From: Carnobacterium pleistocenium FTR1
GTDB lineage: Bacteria > Bacillota > Bacilli > Lactobacillales > Carnobacteriaceae
Assembly: GCF_000744285.1 (NCBI RefSeq)
Contig: NZ_JQLQ01000002.1
Coordinates: 930,001 to 994,000, forward strand
DNA: 64,000 bases
Direction: 5' to 3'
The stretch's first letter is position 1. Each line of letters starts with the position of its first letter. The notes under the pieces were generated by a model. The model saw only the letters and a list, made by a program, of their open reading frames with translations, was not told the origin of the DNA and did not search any database. Below are positions 23,305-32,792 of this stretch, piece after piece. The translations under genes were made by a program, and so were the position numbers.

Positions 23305-24543
23305 TTAAGCCCAATCACCATTACGGAATACGGGAACAGTGCTGCCGTCTTTGCGGATACCATCGACATCCATTTTGTCAGAACCAATCATGAAGTCGAC
23401 ATGGACCGTTGAGCGGTTTAAACCAGCTGCTTGTAATTCTTCTTCAGACATTTCTGTTCCACCAATCAAGCTGAAAGCATAAGCAGAACCTAGAGCCAAG
23501 TGGTTTGAAGCATTCTCGTCAAATAACGTATTGTAGAACACAATGCCGGATTGAGAGATAGGAGAAGGGTCTGGAACCAATGCTACTTCACCTAAATGTG
23601 CAGCTCCTTCATCGGTAGCAATTAAGTTCTTCAAGACAGCTTCGCCTTGTTCAGCTGTGACATTCACGACTTTTCCGTCTTTAAAGGTAAATGCCATATC
23701 TAAAATGGTATTTCCTGCGTAGCTTAACGGTTTAGTACTGCGAACTACCCCGTCAACGCGATTTGCGTCAGGAGCAGTGAATACTTCTTCAGTTGGCATA
23801 TTTGCCATGAAACGTTCGCCACGTACGTTGTCGCTACCAGCACCTTCCCATAGGTGACCTTCAGGTAAACCAACGATTAAATCTGTACCAGGAGCTGTAT
23901 AGTGCAAGGCTGTAAATTGTTCTTTATTTAATTCTTCAGCTTTTTCGTTTAAAGTAATATCTTTTTTAGCCCAAGATGCAACAGGATCAGCATCGTAAAG
24001 GCTGACTGCTTTAAAGATCGCATCCCATAACGCATCAATTTGTTCTTCTTCAGTAGCTAAAGTTGGGAATACTTTTGCAGCCCATTTAGCACCAGCTGCT
24101 GCGGCAACCGTCCAACTGACTTTGTTCGCTTGAGTAGCTTTACGTTGTTCGCTTAGTGCTTTACCAGCAGCCGATTGATAAGCAGCAATCTTATCGCTAT
24201 CTACGCCAGATAATGCATCAGGATCAGAAGAACGAACGCTGATGCGGCTTGCACCTTTAGCTAGTTGGTCTAAGGATTCATCAATCTTGTATTGAGGAAT
24301 AGCGGTTAAACGTTCTTGAGGTGTGCCGATAAATTGTTCACGGTTCACGATATCGTCGGCCCATTTCACAATGACTTCTGTTGCGCCTAAGGCATAAGCT
24401 TCTTTTGTGATCAAACGAGCCAAAGGTGCTTGATCGACATCGATTTGTAAGACGACTGTGTGTCCTTTTGTAACATTTACACCTGATTTAACTAATAAAT
24501 GAGCGTATTTTTGTAAATTTTCTTCAAAGTTTGGTAATACCAT
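23305..24543 (-). CDS. pepS: M29-family aminopeptidase (PepS/AmpS-type)
   Basis: This 412-residue metallopeptidase matches PepS/AmpS aminopeptidases of lactic acid bacteria and bacilli. Conserved parts include EEVFTAPDANRVDGVVRSTKPL (only its core TAPDANRVDG is quoted as the key), LGEVALVPDPSPIS, FYNTLFDENASNHLALG and HVDFMIGS, which hold the Glu, His and Asp metal ligands of the family. It cleaves N-terminal residues from peptides in the cytoplasm. AGGAGGAAAAGAAT precedes the ATG. Full length, nothing unusual. Confidence 0.92.
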   Translation of the reverse strand: MVLPNFEENLQKYAHLLVKSGVNVTKGHTVVLQIDVDQAPLARLITKEAYALGATEVIVKWADDIVNREQFIGTPQERLTAIPQYKIDESLDQLAKGASRISVRSSDPDALSGVDSDKIAAYQSAAGKALSEQRKATQANKVSWTVAAAAGAKWAAKVFPTLATEEEQIDALWDAIFKAVSLYDADPVASWAKKDITLNEKAEELNKEQFTALHYTAPGTDLIVGLPEGHLWEGAGSDNVRGERFMANMPTEEVFTAPDANRVDGVVRSTKPLSYAGNTILDMAFTFKDGKVVNVTAEQGEAVLKNLIATDEGAAHLGEVALVPDPSPISQSGIVFYNTLFDENASNHLALGSAYAFSLIGGTEMSEEELQAAGLNRSTVHVDFMIGSDKMDVDGIRKDGSTVPVFRNGDWA

Positions 24544-25077
24544 ATTCTTTTCCTCCTAAGGATTCAAAATGAGGATGAACCAAGAACGAGCTCTTCTAAT
24601 TCGTTTTGGCTCAAACTCTTACTAAACAATAATAGCACATGAAAGAATGAGAAACAATTTCACGGAATCTTTTTATAGCCAAAAAAAAAAAAAATTGACA
24701 ATAAATAATGTTCGTGTTTTTTATTATTTGGCTCAAACCTTAGAGAATAGCTGTACCAATTAAAAATCACTAAATGCCTAACACACCGGCATTATTTTTA
24801 AAGAACAAAATAGTTCTCTTTTAATGACAATAGTGATAGAATATATTAAGGGTTATTGGAGAGGACCCGGATTAAACAGGCACAGTGATGTTTTTAAATA
24901 ATAAATATAAAAGCGGATACTGTTTTTTACTATAGGCAATTTCTAGATGACACTAGTCAGCTACCTGTAAAAAAAATCAAAAATTGTTGGTTGAAGACAA
25001 TTGGGAATTCGGACATTCGGGGATAATTAGCTAGTTTCCCTAATTGATGGTAAATGATAGTAAAGAGGTGAAATGAG
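24544..25077. other. intergenic region before TetR gene
   Basis: This 534-bp gap contains an A13 run at 24681-24694 followed by TTGACA without a matching -10 box. A small terminator-like hairpin AATGCC/GGCATT with ATTTTT lies at 24773-24799. GGGT/ACCC pairing near 24850-24875 may form a further hairpin. I find no gene. Confidence 0.4.
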
Positions 25078-25635
25078 ATGGCTAGAAAAAAGACAATTTT
25101 AAAATCACAAATTCTGGAAACGGCATACCAAGTTGTTAAAAAAGAAGGATTTGAAGGTTTTACAGCACGTAACATTGCTAAAACAATGGATTGCTCAACC
25201 CAGCCCATTTATTTAGAATTCAAAAGCATGGATGATTTAAAGCATGAACTGATGGTGAAGATAAGAGCCTATATTGATGAAACCATTTATAAAAAAGAAC
25301 GGACAGAAGAACCGATGCTCAACATGTGTTTGAATTATGTCTATTTTGCCAAAGAGGAACCCGTCTTTTTTAAAGCACTTTTCTTCGAGTCACAACTGGA
25401 TACAGAACAAATGCATATCATTTCATATGATCAAATGATGAAGCTATTCGAGCAATATGATGGAACGAAAGAGTTAACAAAAGCTGGAAAAATCAAAATT
25501 TTTAAAAATATCTGGATCACGGTCCATGGTACTGCAGTATTAGTAGCCCAAGGGTTTTTGAAGTTTCATGAAAAAGATGTTACGGATTATATTAAACAAG
25601 CCTTAGAGCAATCAGTACCGGAGTACAAAAATTAA
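25078..25635 (+). CDS. TetR-family transcriptional regulator
   Basis: The 185-residue regulator starts with a TetR DNA-binding domain (ILKSQILETAYQVVKKEGF, then ARNIAKTMDCSTQPIYLEF at about residues 30-48) and has a C-terminal helical ligand domain. The recognition helix CSTQPIYLEF differs from the usual TFYxHF pattern but is found in some TetR regulators. AAAGAGGTGAAATG precedes the start. No target gene can be pointed to; the next gene converges. Confidence 0.85.
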   Translation: MARKKTILKSQILETAYQVVKKEGFEGFTARNIAKTMDCSTQPIYLEFKSMDDLKHELMVKIRAYIDETIYKKERTEEPMLNMCLNYVYFAKEEPVFFKALFFESQLDTEQMHIISYDQMMKLFEQYDGTKELTKAGKIKIFKNIWITVHGTAVLVAQGFLKFHEKDVTDYIKQALEQSVPEYKN

Positions 25636-25639
25636 CCAA

Positions 25640-25680
25640 AAAAACCATCCTTACCCAACGGTAAGAATGGCTTTTTTTGA
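25640..25680. terminator. bidirectional terminator
   Basis: CCATCCTTACC and GGTAAGAATGG pair over CAAC with A7 before and T7 after, between convergent TetR and flavodoxin genes. Confidence 0.85.
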
Positions 25681-25688
25681 TTCGTTTT

Positions 25689-26144
25689 TTAAGATAAAGT
25701 CGCTACTTTGTCTACTAAAGCTTTTGCGAAGGCTTCTAAATCTTTCGTATCTTCTTCATTGGCATCTAAATCGACTTTGACGCTTTCGGCACCTTTTATA
25801 GCACCAATCGAAGCTAATTGATCCGCAAAATCATCTACGGATTGGCAAAACTTATCATAGAAATGATCTCCCGAACCGAAGGCACCATAAACTTTTCCAG
25901 TTAAATCGATCTCACTTAGTTCTTCATAGAAATCGACAAATTCATCTGGTAAATTAGCATCGTTTCCATACGTATACGTACCGATGAGGCAAATATCGAC
26001 CGCTAAAAAGTCTTCAGGTTCAGCTTGCATGCTTTCAACCACTTCAACATCGACGTCTAATTTTTTTAACGCTTCGGCTACAATTTCAGCGCATTCTTCT
26101 GTGTTACCGGTTAAACTTGCAAAGACAATCAAAGCTTTTACCAT
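25689..26144 (-). CDS. flavodoxin
   Basis: A 151-residue FMN-binding electron carrier. The phosphate-binding loop SLTGNTEE at residues 10-17 and the later GTYTYGNDANLPDEF and FGSGDHFYDKFC segments match long-established flavodoxin signatures. It is cytoplasmic and may replace ferredoxin in low-iron conditions. AAAGGATG lies 8 nt before the ATG on the minus strand. No partner reductase is adjacent. Confidence 0.92.
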   Translation of the reverse strand: MVKALIVFASLTGNTEECAEIVAEALKKLDVDVEVVESMQAEPEDFLAVDICLIGTYTYGNDANLPDEFVDFYEELSEIDLTGKVYGAFGSGDHFYDKFCQSVDDFADQLASIGAIKGAESVKVDLDANEEDTKDLEAFAKALVDKVATLS

Positions 26145-26248
26145 TTTTTATCGCATCCTTTTCTACGCTCGTGTGTTTCCCTAACAAAGTATACCAAAGG
26201 AAAAGCGGTTTCTGCAATGAAGAAATCAGCTTAACAGCTTAAGGCAGT

Positions 26249-27337
26249 CTAAGAATGGGCTAATGTTTTATAAAGAGTCAGCGTTCGTTGATAAAATTGC
26301 TCAAGCGAAAACTGTTCTGAAGCCAATTGATAAAGCTGTTCACCTTTAAGTGCTAAAGTGTTATCTTGCCATGCTGTATAGGCTTCATTAAGCGCGTCTG
26401 TTAGCGATTCAACAGATTTAGCAGGAACACACCAACCGTAGCTCTCATCGGGTACTAAGAGGGCAATATCGCCAACAGCTGTAGCGATAAAAGGAACTTT
26501 TTGATTGGCTGATTCTAGTAATACCATCGGAAAACCTTCGTTATACGATGCTAAAATAGTGATATCTGAATGGGCAATCGTTTCTTCCACTTGTGGTTTG
26601 TTCAAATAACCTAAAAAATGAACGTGTTCTTGCATCTTTAAAGTTTGCACTTTTTTTTCAAGCGCAGGCTTTAAGTCGCCATCTCCGACCAAGTTTAAAG
26701 TGAAGTCGGTAAAGTTAGCAGCGTGCAGACTATCTAGCAAAAGAGCATGTCCTTTGATTGGATGCAACCGAGCAACGCACGTCAAGGTGAATGAGTCATT
26801 TTTAGGCTTTATGTTGAGCAGATTTGGTTCAAACTGGATGCCATTATAAATAATCGTTATTTTTTTCTGGCTGATGCCTAATTCAAGTAGGGGCTGCACC
26901 AAACTATCGGTTACCACGATTAAATGATCCGCTTTTTTTAAACTGGCTAAATTGAAAGTCGTGAACAAACGGCCTTTGATGCCTCTGTCCATAAAATCAA
27001 GTGTGGGGTCGCTATGAACGGTAATCAGCCACTGGACAGCGACTTTTTTACGAATCAGCGAGAAGAGAAAATTTGCACGTGCTCCATGTGTATGCACGAT
27101 ATCGAACGATTGGTCAGTGATGAACTGAGCCAAACGCTTCAATATTGTGAGATCATAGCGCGAACGTTGCTCAAGCGTATGTACATGGATTCCTAATTTT
27201 TTAGCTTCGTCCGCAATAATGCCGTCTTCCATTACCAGAAGCTCAGCTGTTGTTGGATCAAATTGTGAAAGCAGCGAAAGAATATGATTTTTTCCGCCGC
27301 CATCTTCTAAACCGGCATTGATGTGTAAAATTTTCAT
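26249..27337 (-). CDS. GT4-family glycosyltransferase
   Basis: The 362-residue enzyme has a GT-B fold. The N-terminal domain shows NAGLEDGGGKNHI and IVHTHGARANF. The C-terminal nucleotide-sugar domain begins TCVARLHPIKG and carries the EX7E motif in EGFPMVLLESA. It probably transfers a sugar from a nucleotide donor to a lipid-linked or polysaccharide acceptor on the inner membrane face. It lies 84 bp downstream of the TagA-like gene on the same strand, though a terminator hairpin lies between, so a role in wall-polymer synthesis is suggested, not shown. Confidence 0.88.
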   Translation of the reverse strand: MKILHINAGLEDGGGKNHILSLLSQFDPTTAELLVMEDGIIADEAKKLGIHVHTLEQRSRYDLTILKRLAQFITDQSFDIVHTHGARANFLFSLIRKKVAVQWLITVHSDPTLDFMDRGIKGRLFTTFNLASLKKADHLIVVTDSLVQPLLELGISQKKITIIYNGIQFEPNLLNIKPKNDSFTLTCVARLHPIKGHALLLDSLHAANFTDFTLNLVGDGDLKPALEKKVQTLKMQEHVHFLGYLNKPQVEETIAHSDITILASYNEGFPMVLLESANQKVPFIATAVGDIALLVPDESYGWCVPAKSVESLTDALNEAYTAWQDNTLALKGEQLYQLASEQFSLEQFYQRTLTLYKTLAHS

Positions 27338-27382
27338 GATCTGCTAACCTCATTTGCTTATTATTTTTCATCAAATTAGTGT

Positions 27383-27417
27383 TAAAAAAAGCTGAACAGC
27401 TTTTGTTCAGCTTTTTC
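27383..27417 (-). terminator. terminator of the tagA-like gene
   Basis: AAAAAAGCTGAA and TTCAGCTTTTT are complementary; the minus strand has T7 at the end. It sits directly after the TagA-like stop codon. Confidence 0.75.
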
Positions 27418-27421
27418 TAAT

Positions 27422-28162
27422 CTATTTTTTGTAGACTTGTTTTTTTTCATTTTTTACTTCTCTTAAAAATTGTGGCAGGGCCATCATCCGTTTTAATCTA
27501 AGCGGCTGTTTGATCAAACGATACAACCATTCACTATTTAATTGTATGAAGATTTTTGGGGCCCGCTTTGCTTTTCCGGAAAGCACATCAAAACTTCCGC
27601 CTACACCCATTAACAAGCCTTTTGAAGCAGTAGCTAAATAGCTCTGGATCCATTGTTCCTGTCTCGGATAACCGATAGCAACAAAGACCATGTCGGGTTG
27701 TGTTGCTTGAACCGATTCAATGATTGAAGCGTCAGACAAATCAAAATAGCCGTTCCTTGAGCCAACAAGATTGATTGAAGGATAAAACGTTTGAACTTTA
27801 GCCACCGTTCGTTGCAACACATCTTCTTTTGCACCCAATAAATAAATCCGGCTGCCTTTACGATTAGCTTCTTCAAGCAAAGCCAACATGAGGTCATAAC
27901 CTGCGACCCGTTCGATAATTGGCGTTCCTAATATTTTCGATCCTTTTATAATGCCGATCCCGTCAGCAATTATATAGTCTGCTTTAGTTATAAGTGACAT
28001 ATAAGCAGGATTCCTTTTTGCATACATGACGATTTCTGGATTGGCTGTAACCACAAAGGATTTTTGATTGTGTTCGACTCGCTCCATTAATTCTTCAAGG
28101 AATGTCTCTTTTGTTTTATTGTCAAAAGGCACTCCTAATACCGATACTTTTTTTTGCTCCAT
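27422..28162 (-). CDS. tagA: WecG/TagA/CpsF-family glycosyltransferase (GT26)
   Basis: The 246-residue protein has the family motifs TANPEIVMYA, YIIADGIGI, ERVAGYDLM, FVAIGYPRQEQW and GVGGSFDVLSGKAKRAP in order, with a C-terminal amphipathic tail (LIKQPLRLKRMMALPQFL) that binds the membrane. TagA/TarA adds ManNAc from UDP-ManNAc to undecaprenyl-PP-GlcNAc, the committed step of wall teichoic acid linkage-unit synthesis. The wecB-like epimerase in the polysaccharide locus at 39 kb would provide UDP-ManNAc. Family certain; acceptor assumed from the family. Confidence 0.9.
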   Translation of the reverse strand: MEQKKVSVLGVPFDNKTKETFLEELMERVEHNQKSFVVTANPEIVMYAKRNPAYMSLITKADYIIADGIGIIKGSKILGTPIIERVAGYDLMLALLEEANRKGSRIYLLGAKEDVLQRTVAKVQTFYPSINLVGSRNGYFDLSDASIIESVQATQPDMVFVAIGYPRQEQWIQSYLATASKGLLMGVGGSFDVLSGKAKRAPKIFIQLNSEWLYRLIKQPLRLKRMMALPQFLREVKNEKKQVYKK

Positions 28163-28292
28163 AATTGCTAACCATCCTTAAACCCTTTTACTAATCTAAT
28201 CATTTTATCTATCATACCATTGAATGAGAGAAGAGATAAAGCAAAGCTTTCTTATTTTTTTATTAAAATAGAAAGAAAATTGATAAACAAGC

Positions 28293-29201
28293 TTATTTTG
28301 AATGCAGCAAGAATACTTTTGGTACTTTAGAATGGAACCGGACCAATTCTTTGCTAGTCGGGTGTATCAAAGCTAAAGTAGTCGCGTGCAAACCTAAACG
28401 TTTTAAGGGATTAGATGTTGCACCATATTTTTTATCGCCTGCAACGGGATGACCAAGGGTCTCCATATGCACTCGAATTTGGTTTTTACGACCGGTTTCT
28501 AAGTGCGCTTCCAACAAAGTAAAGTCCTCGTTGTTACGTATTTTTTTATAATGTGTAATAGCCAATTTTCCGCCGTTATCATACGTAGCAGAATGAACTT
28601 TCATCGCTTTGCTTTCAGTTAACCAGTTTTTGATCGTGCCTTCTTCTTCAGTAACTACACCTTCAACTAGCACGGTATAGATCCGTTCTTTAACAATTTC
28701 GCGCCAATTTTCTTGCATTTCTTGTTTGATCTGTTCCGTTTTTGCGAAAACCATTACACCAGAAGTATCTCGGTCCAAACGATGGACCACATAGATTCGA
28801 TTGTTGTGATCTTCTTGTTTGACATAATTGATCAATTGACGGTGTGCCGTTAATTCTTGGGCAAATTTAGCCGCAATCGACAATAATCCAGCTTCTTTAT
28901 CGATCACAATAATGGCATCATCTTCATACATGATGGTCATCCCGACTAAGGCTGTTTCTTTGATTGCTGCTTTATTGGATTGAATCGCGATTATTTGACC
29001 TGGCAGTAAAGGTTGATTGTGTTTTTTGATCAATTTTCCATCAACGGTCACTTGACCTCTTGTTAAAATCGATTTCACTGAATTACGACTGGTATGTGGC
29101 AGGATGCTTAATAAAAAAGGCAATAATTCCATTGGTTCAGTCACTGTATAGAGTTGATTGTTGGTATTTTTTTTAGGTGTATAGGTTACTTTTTTAGCCA
29201 T
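28293..29201 (-). CDS. RluD-family 23S-type pseudouridine synthase
   Basis: The 302-residue enzyme has an N-terminal S4-like RNA-binding domain (LLPFLLSILPHTSRNSVKSI, GQVTVDGK) and an RluA/RluD catalytic domain with VHRLDRDTSG, whose second Asp in that motif (RLDRDTSG) is the catalytic residue region. It converts uridine to pseudouridine in ribosomal RNA or tRNA; the exact site is unknown. The start could be ATG 29201 or GTG 29210; I prefer the ATG, which leaves GAGCGAGTGG as the ribosome binding site. It is transcribed away from the methionine aminopeptidase gene. Confidence 0.88.
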   Translation of the reverse strand: MAKKVTYTPKKNTNNQLYTVTEPMELLPFLLSILPHTSRNSVKSILTRGQVTVDGKLIKKHNQPLLPGQIIAIQSNKAAIKETALVGMTIMYEDDAIIVIDKEAGLLSIAAKFAQELTAHRQLINYVKQEDHNNRIYVVHRLDRDTSGVMVFAKTEQIKQEMQENWREIVKERIYTVLVEGVVTEEEGTIKNWLTESKAMKVHSATYDNGGKLAITHYKKIRNNEDFTLLEAHLETGRKNQIRVHMETLGHPVAGDKKYGATSNPLKRLGLHATTLALIHPTSKELVRFHSKVPKVFLLHSK

Positions 29202-29474
29202 TAAAACCACTCGCTCTCATTAATTGTTCTGTTAATAGAGTATAACGGAAAAAGAAACAAAAATAACCCTAAAGTAAGAAAAATTCAAATAGAAAGCCCT
29301 TTAAAGGAAGAATGAGGCAAAAGAAGACTAATTTCGTGCGATCATTGTGAGTAAAAAAGGGGATACAAATGAAACGTTCATAAGAAGGATTCGCAATTTC
29401 AAAAAAAAAGCTTATAATAGGATAGAAGAATAAAAATATGACTTGCACGATTAAATAGAAAAGAGGAACGGAAA

Positions 29475-30230
29475 TTGATTACACTAAAATCACAACGTGA
29501 AATTGAGGCAATGGATGAATCAGGTGCTTTATTAGCAAATGTCCATGTTGCTTTAAGAGATATTATTAAACCAGGTATCACGAGCTGGGAAATCAATGAA
29601 TTTGCACACAAATACATTGAAGACCATGGAGCTATCGCAGAACAAATCGGTTTTGAAGGATACGAATACGCTACTTGCGTCAGTATCAACGATGAAATTT
29701 GTCATGGCTTCCCAAGTAAGAAAAAAGTTTTGAAAAATGGCGACTTGATAAAAGTCGATATGGTCGTTAACTTGAAAGGCGCTATGTCTGACTCTTGTTG
29801 GAGCTACATTGTTGGTGAAGGTACTCCTGAAACAGAAAAATTGATGGATGTCACTAAGAAAGCTCTTTACCTAGGGATCGAACAAGCGCAAGTTGGCAAC
29901 CGTATTGGCGATATCGGTCATGCTATCCAAACATTTGTCGAAAAAGAAGGCTTTTCAGTTGTTCGCGAATTTATTGGACACGGCATTGGACCCACGATGC
30001 ATGAAGCTCCATCCGTTCCTCATTATGGTGAAGCCGGTAAAGGTCTTCGCTTGAAAGAAGGCATGGTGATCACGATTGAACCAATGGTCAATACCGGAAC
30101 ATGGAAATCTAAAATGGATGGCAACGGTTGGACAGCCCGCACAAAAGATGGCGGCATCAGCTGCCAATTTGAACACACACTAGCCATCACTAAAGACGGT
30201 CCAAGAATCTTGACAGAACAAAAAAACTAA
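29475..30230 (+). CDS. map: methionine aminopeptidase
   Basis: This 251-residue M24A enzyme removes the initiator Met from nascent proteins. The metal ligands are Asp95 (KVDMV), Asp106 (MSDSCW), His169 (FIGHGIG), Glu202 (TIEPMV) and Glu233 (QFEHT), with His77 in EICHGF as substrate contact. The start is TTG at 29475, chosen because GAGGAACGG lies at the right distance and the protein starts at the usual MITLKS position. It is monocistronic with a strong terminator. Confidence 0.95.
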   Translation: MITLKSQREIEAMDESGALLANVHVALRDIIKPGITSWEINEFAHKYIEDHGAIAEQIGFEGYEYATCVSINDEICHGFPSKKKVLKNGDLIKVDMVVNLKGAMSDSCWSYIVGEGTPETEKLMDVTKKALYLGIEQAQVGNRIGDIGHAIQTFVEKEGFSVVREFIGHGIGPTMHEAPSVPHYGEAGKGLRLKEGMVITIEPMVNTGTWKSKMDGNGWTARTKDGGISCQFEHTLAITKDGPRILTEQKN

Positions 30231-30285
30231 TTTTAAAATAACAGCAGTTAATTAGAAATGATAAGTTAGTCAGTAATTACAAAAA

Positions 30286-30340
30286 AGGTAAAGAGTCCTA
30301 GCTAAACTTCAGGTGAAGTTTGGCTAGGGCTCTTTAGTTA
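30286..30340 (+). terminator. Rho-independent terminator after map
   Basis: AAAGAGTCCTAGCTAAACTTC and its near-complement form a stem of about 20 bp over AGGT, with only a short T-run (CTCTTTAGTT). Confidence 0.7.
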
Positions 30341-30521
30341 GCTAAATTTAAAAAAAGCGGAGATTTGTCAAAGAAATGAACAGAAACTATTTTAAAAATA
30401 AGGATTATTTTAATACCCTATCAATGAATACGCTTTTTACTTATACTTATTTAAGCGAAAGACTTTACTAAATGGACTAAAAAGCAAAAAAAGACTGACT
30501 GGAGTGGGTATTGTTAAGCAT

Positions 30522-31475
30522 ATGAAAAGAAGAAAATTAAAAAAGAACATTAAAATTGTACTCGTACTTATCAGTTTTTTAGTCGTAGCTATTATATTGT
30601 GGACCACCACCGTTAAAAAAGAACAGGAAATAGCAGAAGCAAATGCAGTGAGTGAAAAACTTGAAATGGATGCTAGAAAAGTTGTGGAAGAAGAAAGAAT
30701 AGAAAAAGAAGAGGTAGAAGAAAGGAATGCAATCACTAAAGCAAGACAAACCTTAATTGATGAAACTGAGGCTCTGAATACCGATCGTTCAGGTAATGTT
30801 GGATTGGTTTTGCTTAATCAATCAACGGATGAACAGATTGAAGTAAATGCGGGGACTACTTTTACGAGTGCCAGTTTATATAAGTTGTATGTTACATACG
30901 CAATATTAACAGAAGTAGATAAAGGGAACCTATCACTGGACACACTCATCAATGAACAAACAGCGGCTACTATTGATCATTATTTAAGAAAGACTATAAC
31001 ATTGTCTAAAAATAAAACGGCCATTGCACTTGCAAATTTACTCGGCTGGGATGTAATAGAAAAGTTTGTCCAAGAGAATGGCTTTTCTGAAACAACTTTT
31101 AATACGTCTAATGAAAACGGGATTGCTGTAAGAGGACCGCTTCAAACGACACCTGGGAATGTGGCTGATTTGCTGAATCGTCTAATGGACGGTACCTTGT
31201 TGTCAAAATCATCTACGGACTATTTTATGGGTCTCCTGGCTGATCAACAGTTAGATTATGCTCTCAGTACCGGATTATCCGATGATGTCAGTTTCGCGCA
31301 CAAAACAGGCATTTTAGACAGCGTATCGCATGATGCAGGTATCATTACCGACTCAGATGGAGAAGAGTATATAGCTGTTGTCATGAGCGATGGCTGGACC
31401 AATGCAACGGAAGAAGCCAAACCCATTTTTATTGAAACAGGTCAATCGATCATGGATTACTTGTCTGCACAATAA
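30522..31475 (+). CDS. class A beta-lactamase-like serine hydrolase
   Basis: The product (317 residues from ATG 30522) has an N-terminal membrane helix (about residues 12-30), a charged coiled-coil-like stretch (to about residue 80) and a penicillin-recognising serine hydrolase domain. SLYK in TSASLYKLYV is the SxxK motif and HKTGILD is the KTG motif. Such membrane-anchored proteins may be D,D-peptidases or lack beta-lactamase activity, so antibiotic resistance should not be assumed. The start is uncertain: GTG 30504 would overlap the GGAG ribosome binding site, while ATG 30522 is 17 nt from it. It lies alone. Confidence 0.8.
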   Translation: MKRRKLKKNIKIVLVLISFLVVAIILWTTTVKKEQEIAEANAVSEKLEMDARKVVEEERIEKEEVEERNAITKARQTLIDETEALNTDRSGNVGLVLLNQSTDEQIEVNAGTTFTSASLYKLYVTYAILTEVDKGNLSLDTLINEQTAATIDHYLRKTITLSKNKTAIALANLLGWDVIEKFVQENGFSETTFNTSNENGIAVRGPLQTTPGNVADLLNRLMDGTLLSKSSTDYFMGLLADQQLDYALSTGLSDDVSFAHKTGILDSVSHDAGIITDSDGEEYIAVVMSDGWTNATEEAKPIFIETGQSIMDYLSAQ

Positions 31476-31631
31476 CAAACGGCTAATGGAGCTTTTATCG
31501 TTTCATGTTGTCAGGTAAATAAAATGAAACGTAGAGTATTGAATGATAAATAGTTATTGTGATTCAAATGGTTAAATAAGTTCGAAAATAACTGTGAAAG
31601 TTCAGTTGTTTCCGAATTTTTTTGTATTGTT

Positions 31632-31640
31632 TGGTATACT
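31632..31640 (+). promoter_or_regulatory. extended -10 promoter
   Basis: TGGTATACT, 25 nt before the acyltransferase start; no clear -35 box, as is usual for extended -10 promoters. Confidence 0.55.
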
Positions 31641-31664
31641 AAGTTGAGTAAAGGAGTTGTATTT

Positions 31665-32708
31665 ATGAAAGAGAGAGTTATTTACGCTGATATTCTACGG
31701 GTAGGAGCCACTTTTTTGGTGATCGCCATTCATATTATCTCACGTGATTTTGACTTGTATGCAATCGATTCCTACCAATGGCAGACATTGAATGTCTTCG
31801 ATAGTTTTGCTCGTATGAGCGTACCGCTGTTTTTTATGATGAGCGGAATCTTTTTTTTAGATCCGAAAAAAGCTTTCTCCATTAGAAAATTCTACAAGAA
31901 GAATGTTTTTCGACTAATAACGTCGTTTATTTTTTGGTCAGCTTTATACGCTGTCATTTTCACTTGGAATGAATACCGCACCTTCGACTCAGAAGTCTGG
32001 GGAGTAATGGTTGAAGCCTTCAAAGAGGGACATTTTCATTTGTGGTTTCTTTTTCGAATGATTGAAATTTATGTCATGATCCCTTTTTTACGAAAAATCG
32101 CTGAAGACAAAAAAATGATTCTTTATCTGATTGCTTTTTGCTTTTATATTGGCTTTATTCTACCGTCTTACCATGAATTCCCCGTCAGCTCGACGGTGAC
32201 CTTTGCTGAAAGAGGCATTAACTTGGATATCACCTTTGGTTATGTCGGCTATTTCTTTGCGGGTTATTACCTGGCACATTATGATTTAAGCAAATGGGTG
32301 AAACGAGCGATTTATCTATTAGGATTAGCTGGGTTGACCAGTACTATTGTAATAACAAGTTTAGAATCGCTAAAGCAGGGAGAGCACTATGATCTTCCTT
32401 ATCAATACTTGACACCAAATGTGTTCTTAATGAGTATAGCCGCTTTTTTATTGGCAAAAGAAAAATTGCATCCAAAGACTGTTTCGGCTAAATTTAAACA
32501 GATACTGTTAGAACTCTCTGCTTATTCATTTGGAATTTATTTAGTCCATGTGTTGATTATCTTCCTTTTATGGGAGACAGGGATAACTAGCTTGTTTAGT
32601 AGTCCCATTCTCTCCATACCAATTTTAACGATAGTCGTTTTTGGTATCAGCTACATCTGTGTTAAAGCAATCGCTTTGTTACCCTTTTTCAAACGGTTTA
32701 TTCTATAA
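31665..32708 (+). CDS. membrane acyltransferase (acyltransferase 3 family)
   Basis: The 347-residue polytopic protein has about ten membrane helices. It begins with IYADILRVGATFLVIAIHI, whose Arg and His are typical active-site positions of acyltransferase-3 proteins, followed by SVPLFFMMSGIFF and a later FGIYLVHVLI. These proteins transfer acetyl or other acyl groups to sugars or peptidoglycan at the cell surface; the target is unknown. I choose ATG 31665, 8 nt after AAGGAG. It may decorate the polysaccharide made from the locus beginning at 35.7 kb, but it lies outside that locus. Confidence 0.87.
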   Translation: MKERVIYADILRVGATFLVIAIHIISRDFDLYAIDSYQWQTLNVFDSFARMSVPLFFMMSGIFFLDPKKAFSIRKFYKKNVFRLITSFIFWSALYAVIFTWNEYRTFDSEVWGVMVEAFKEGHFHLWFLFRMIEIYVMIPFLRKIAEDKKMILYLIAFCFYIGFILPSYHEFPVSSTVTFAERGINLDITFGYVGYFFAGYYLAHYDLSKWVKRAIYLLGLAGLTSTIVITSLESLKQGEHYDLPYQYLTPNVFLMSIAAFLLAKEKLHPKTVSAKFKQILLELSAYSFGIYLVHVLIIFLLWETGITSLFSSPILSIPILTIVVFGISYICVKAIALLPFFKRFIL

Positions 32709-32742
32709 AACACTTATTTCATAAAATAAGTGTTTTATTTTT
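32707..32742 (+). terminator. Rho-independent terminator
   Basis: AAAACACTTATTT and AAATAAGTGTTTT pair over CATA, followed by ATTTTTT. Confidence 0.85.
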
Positions 32743-32792
32743 TTAATCTAAATCGGTATAATGGTGATTGGTTTTGAAAAAGGAGTTTGAGT

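Noticed and set aside
24850-24890. T-box or other riboswitch before the TetR gene
   Set aside because: A short GGGT/ACCC pairing is present but none of the conserved T-box or riboswitch core sequences can be found.
30522-31475. antibiotic-resistance beta-lactamase
   Set aside because: Only SxxK and KTG motifs are certain; membrane anchoring and a coiled-coil linker suggest a cell-wall-related hydrolase, and activity cannot be inferred.
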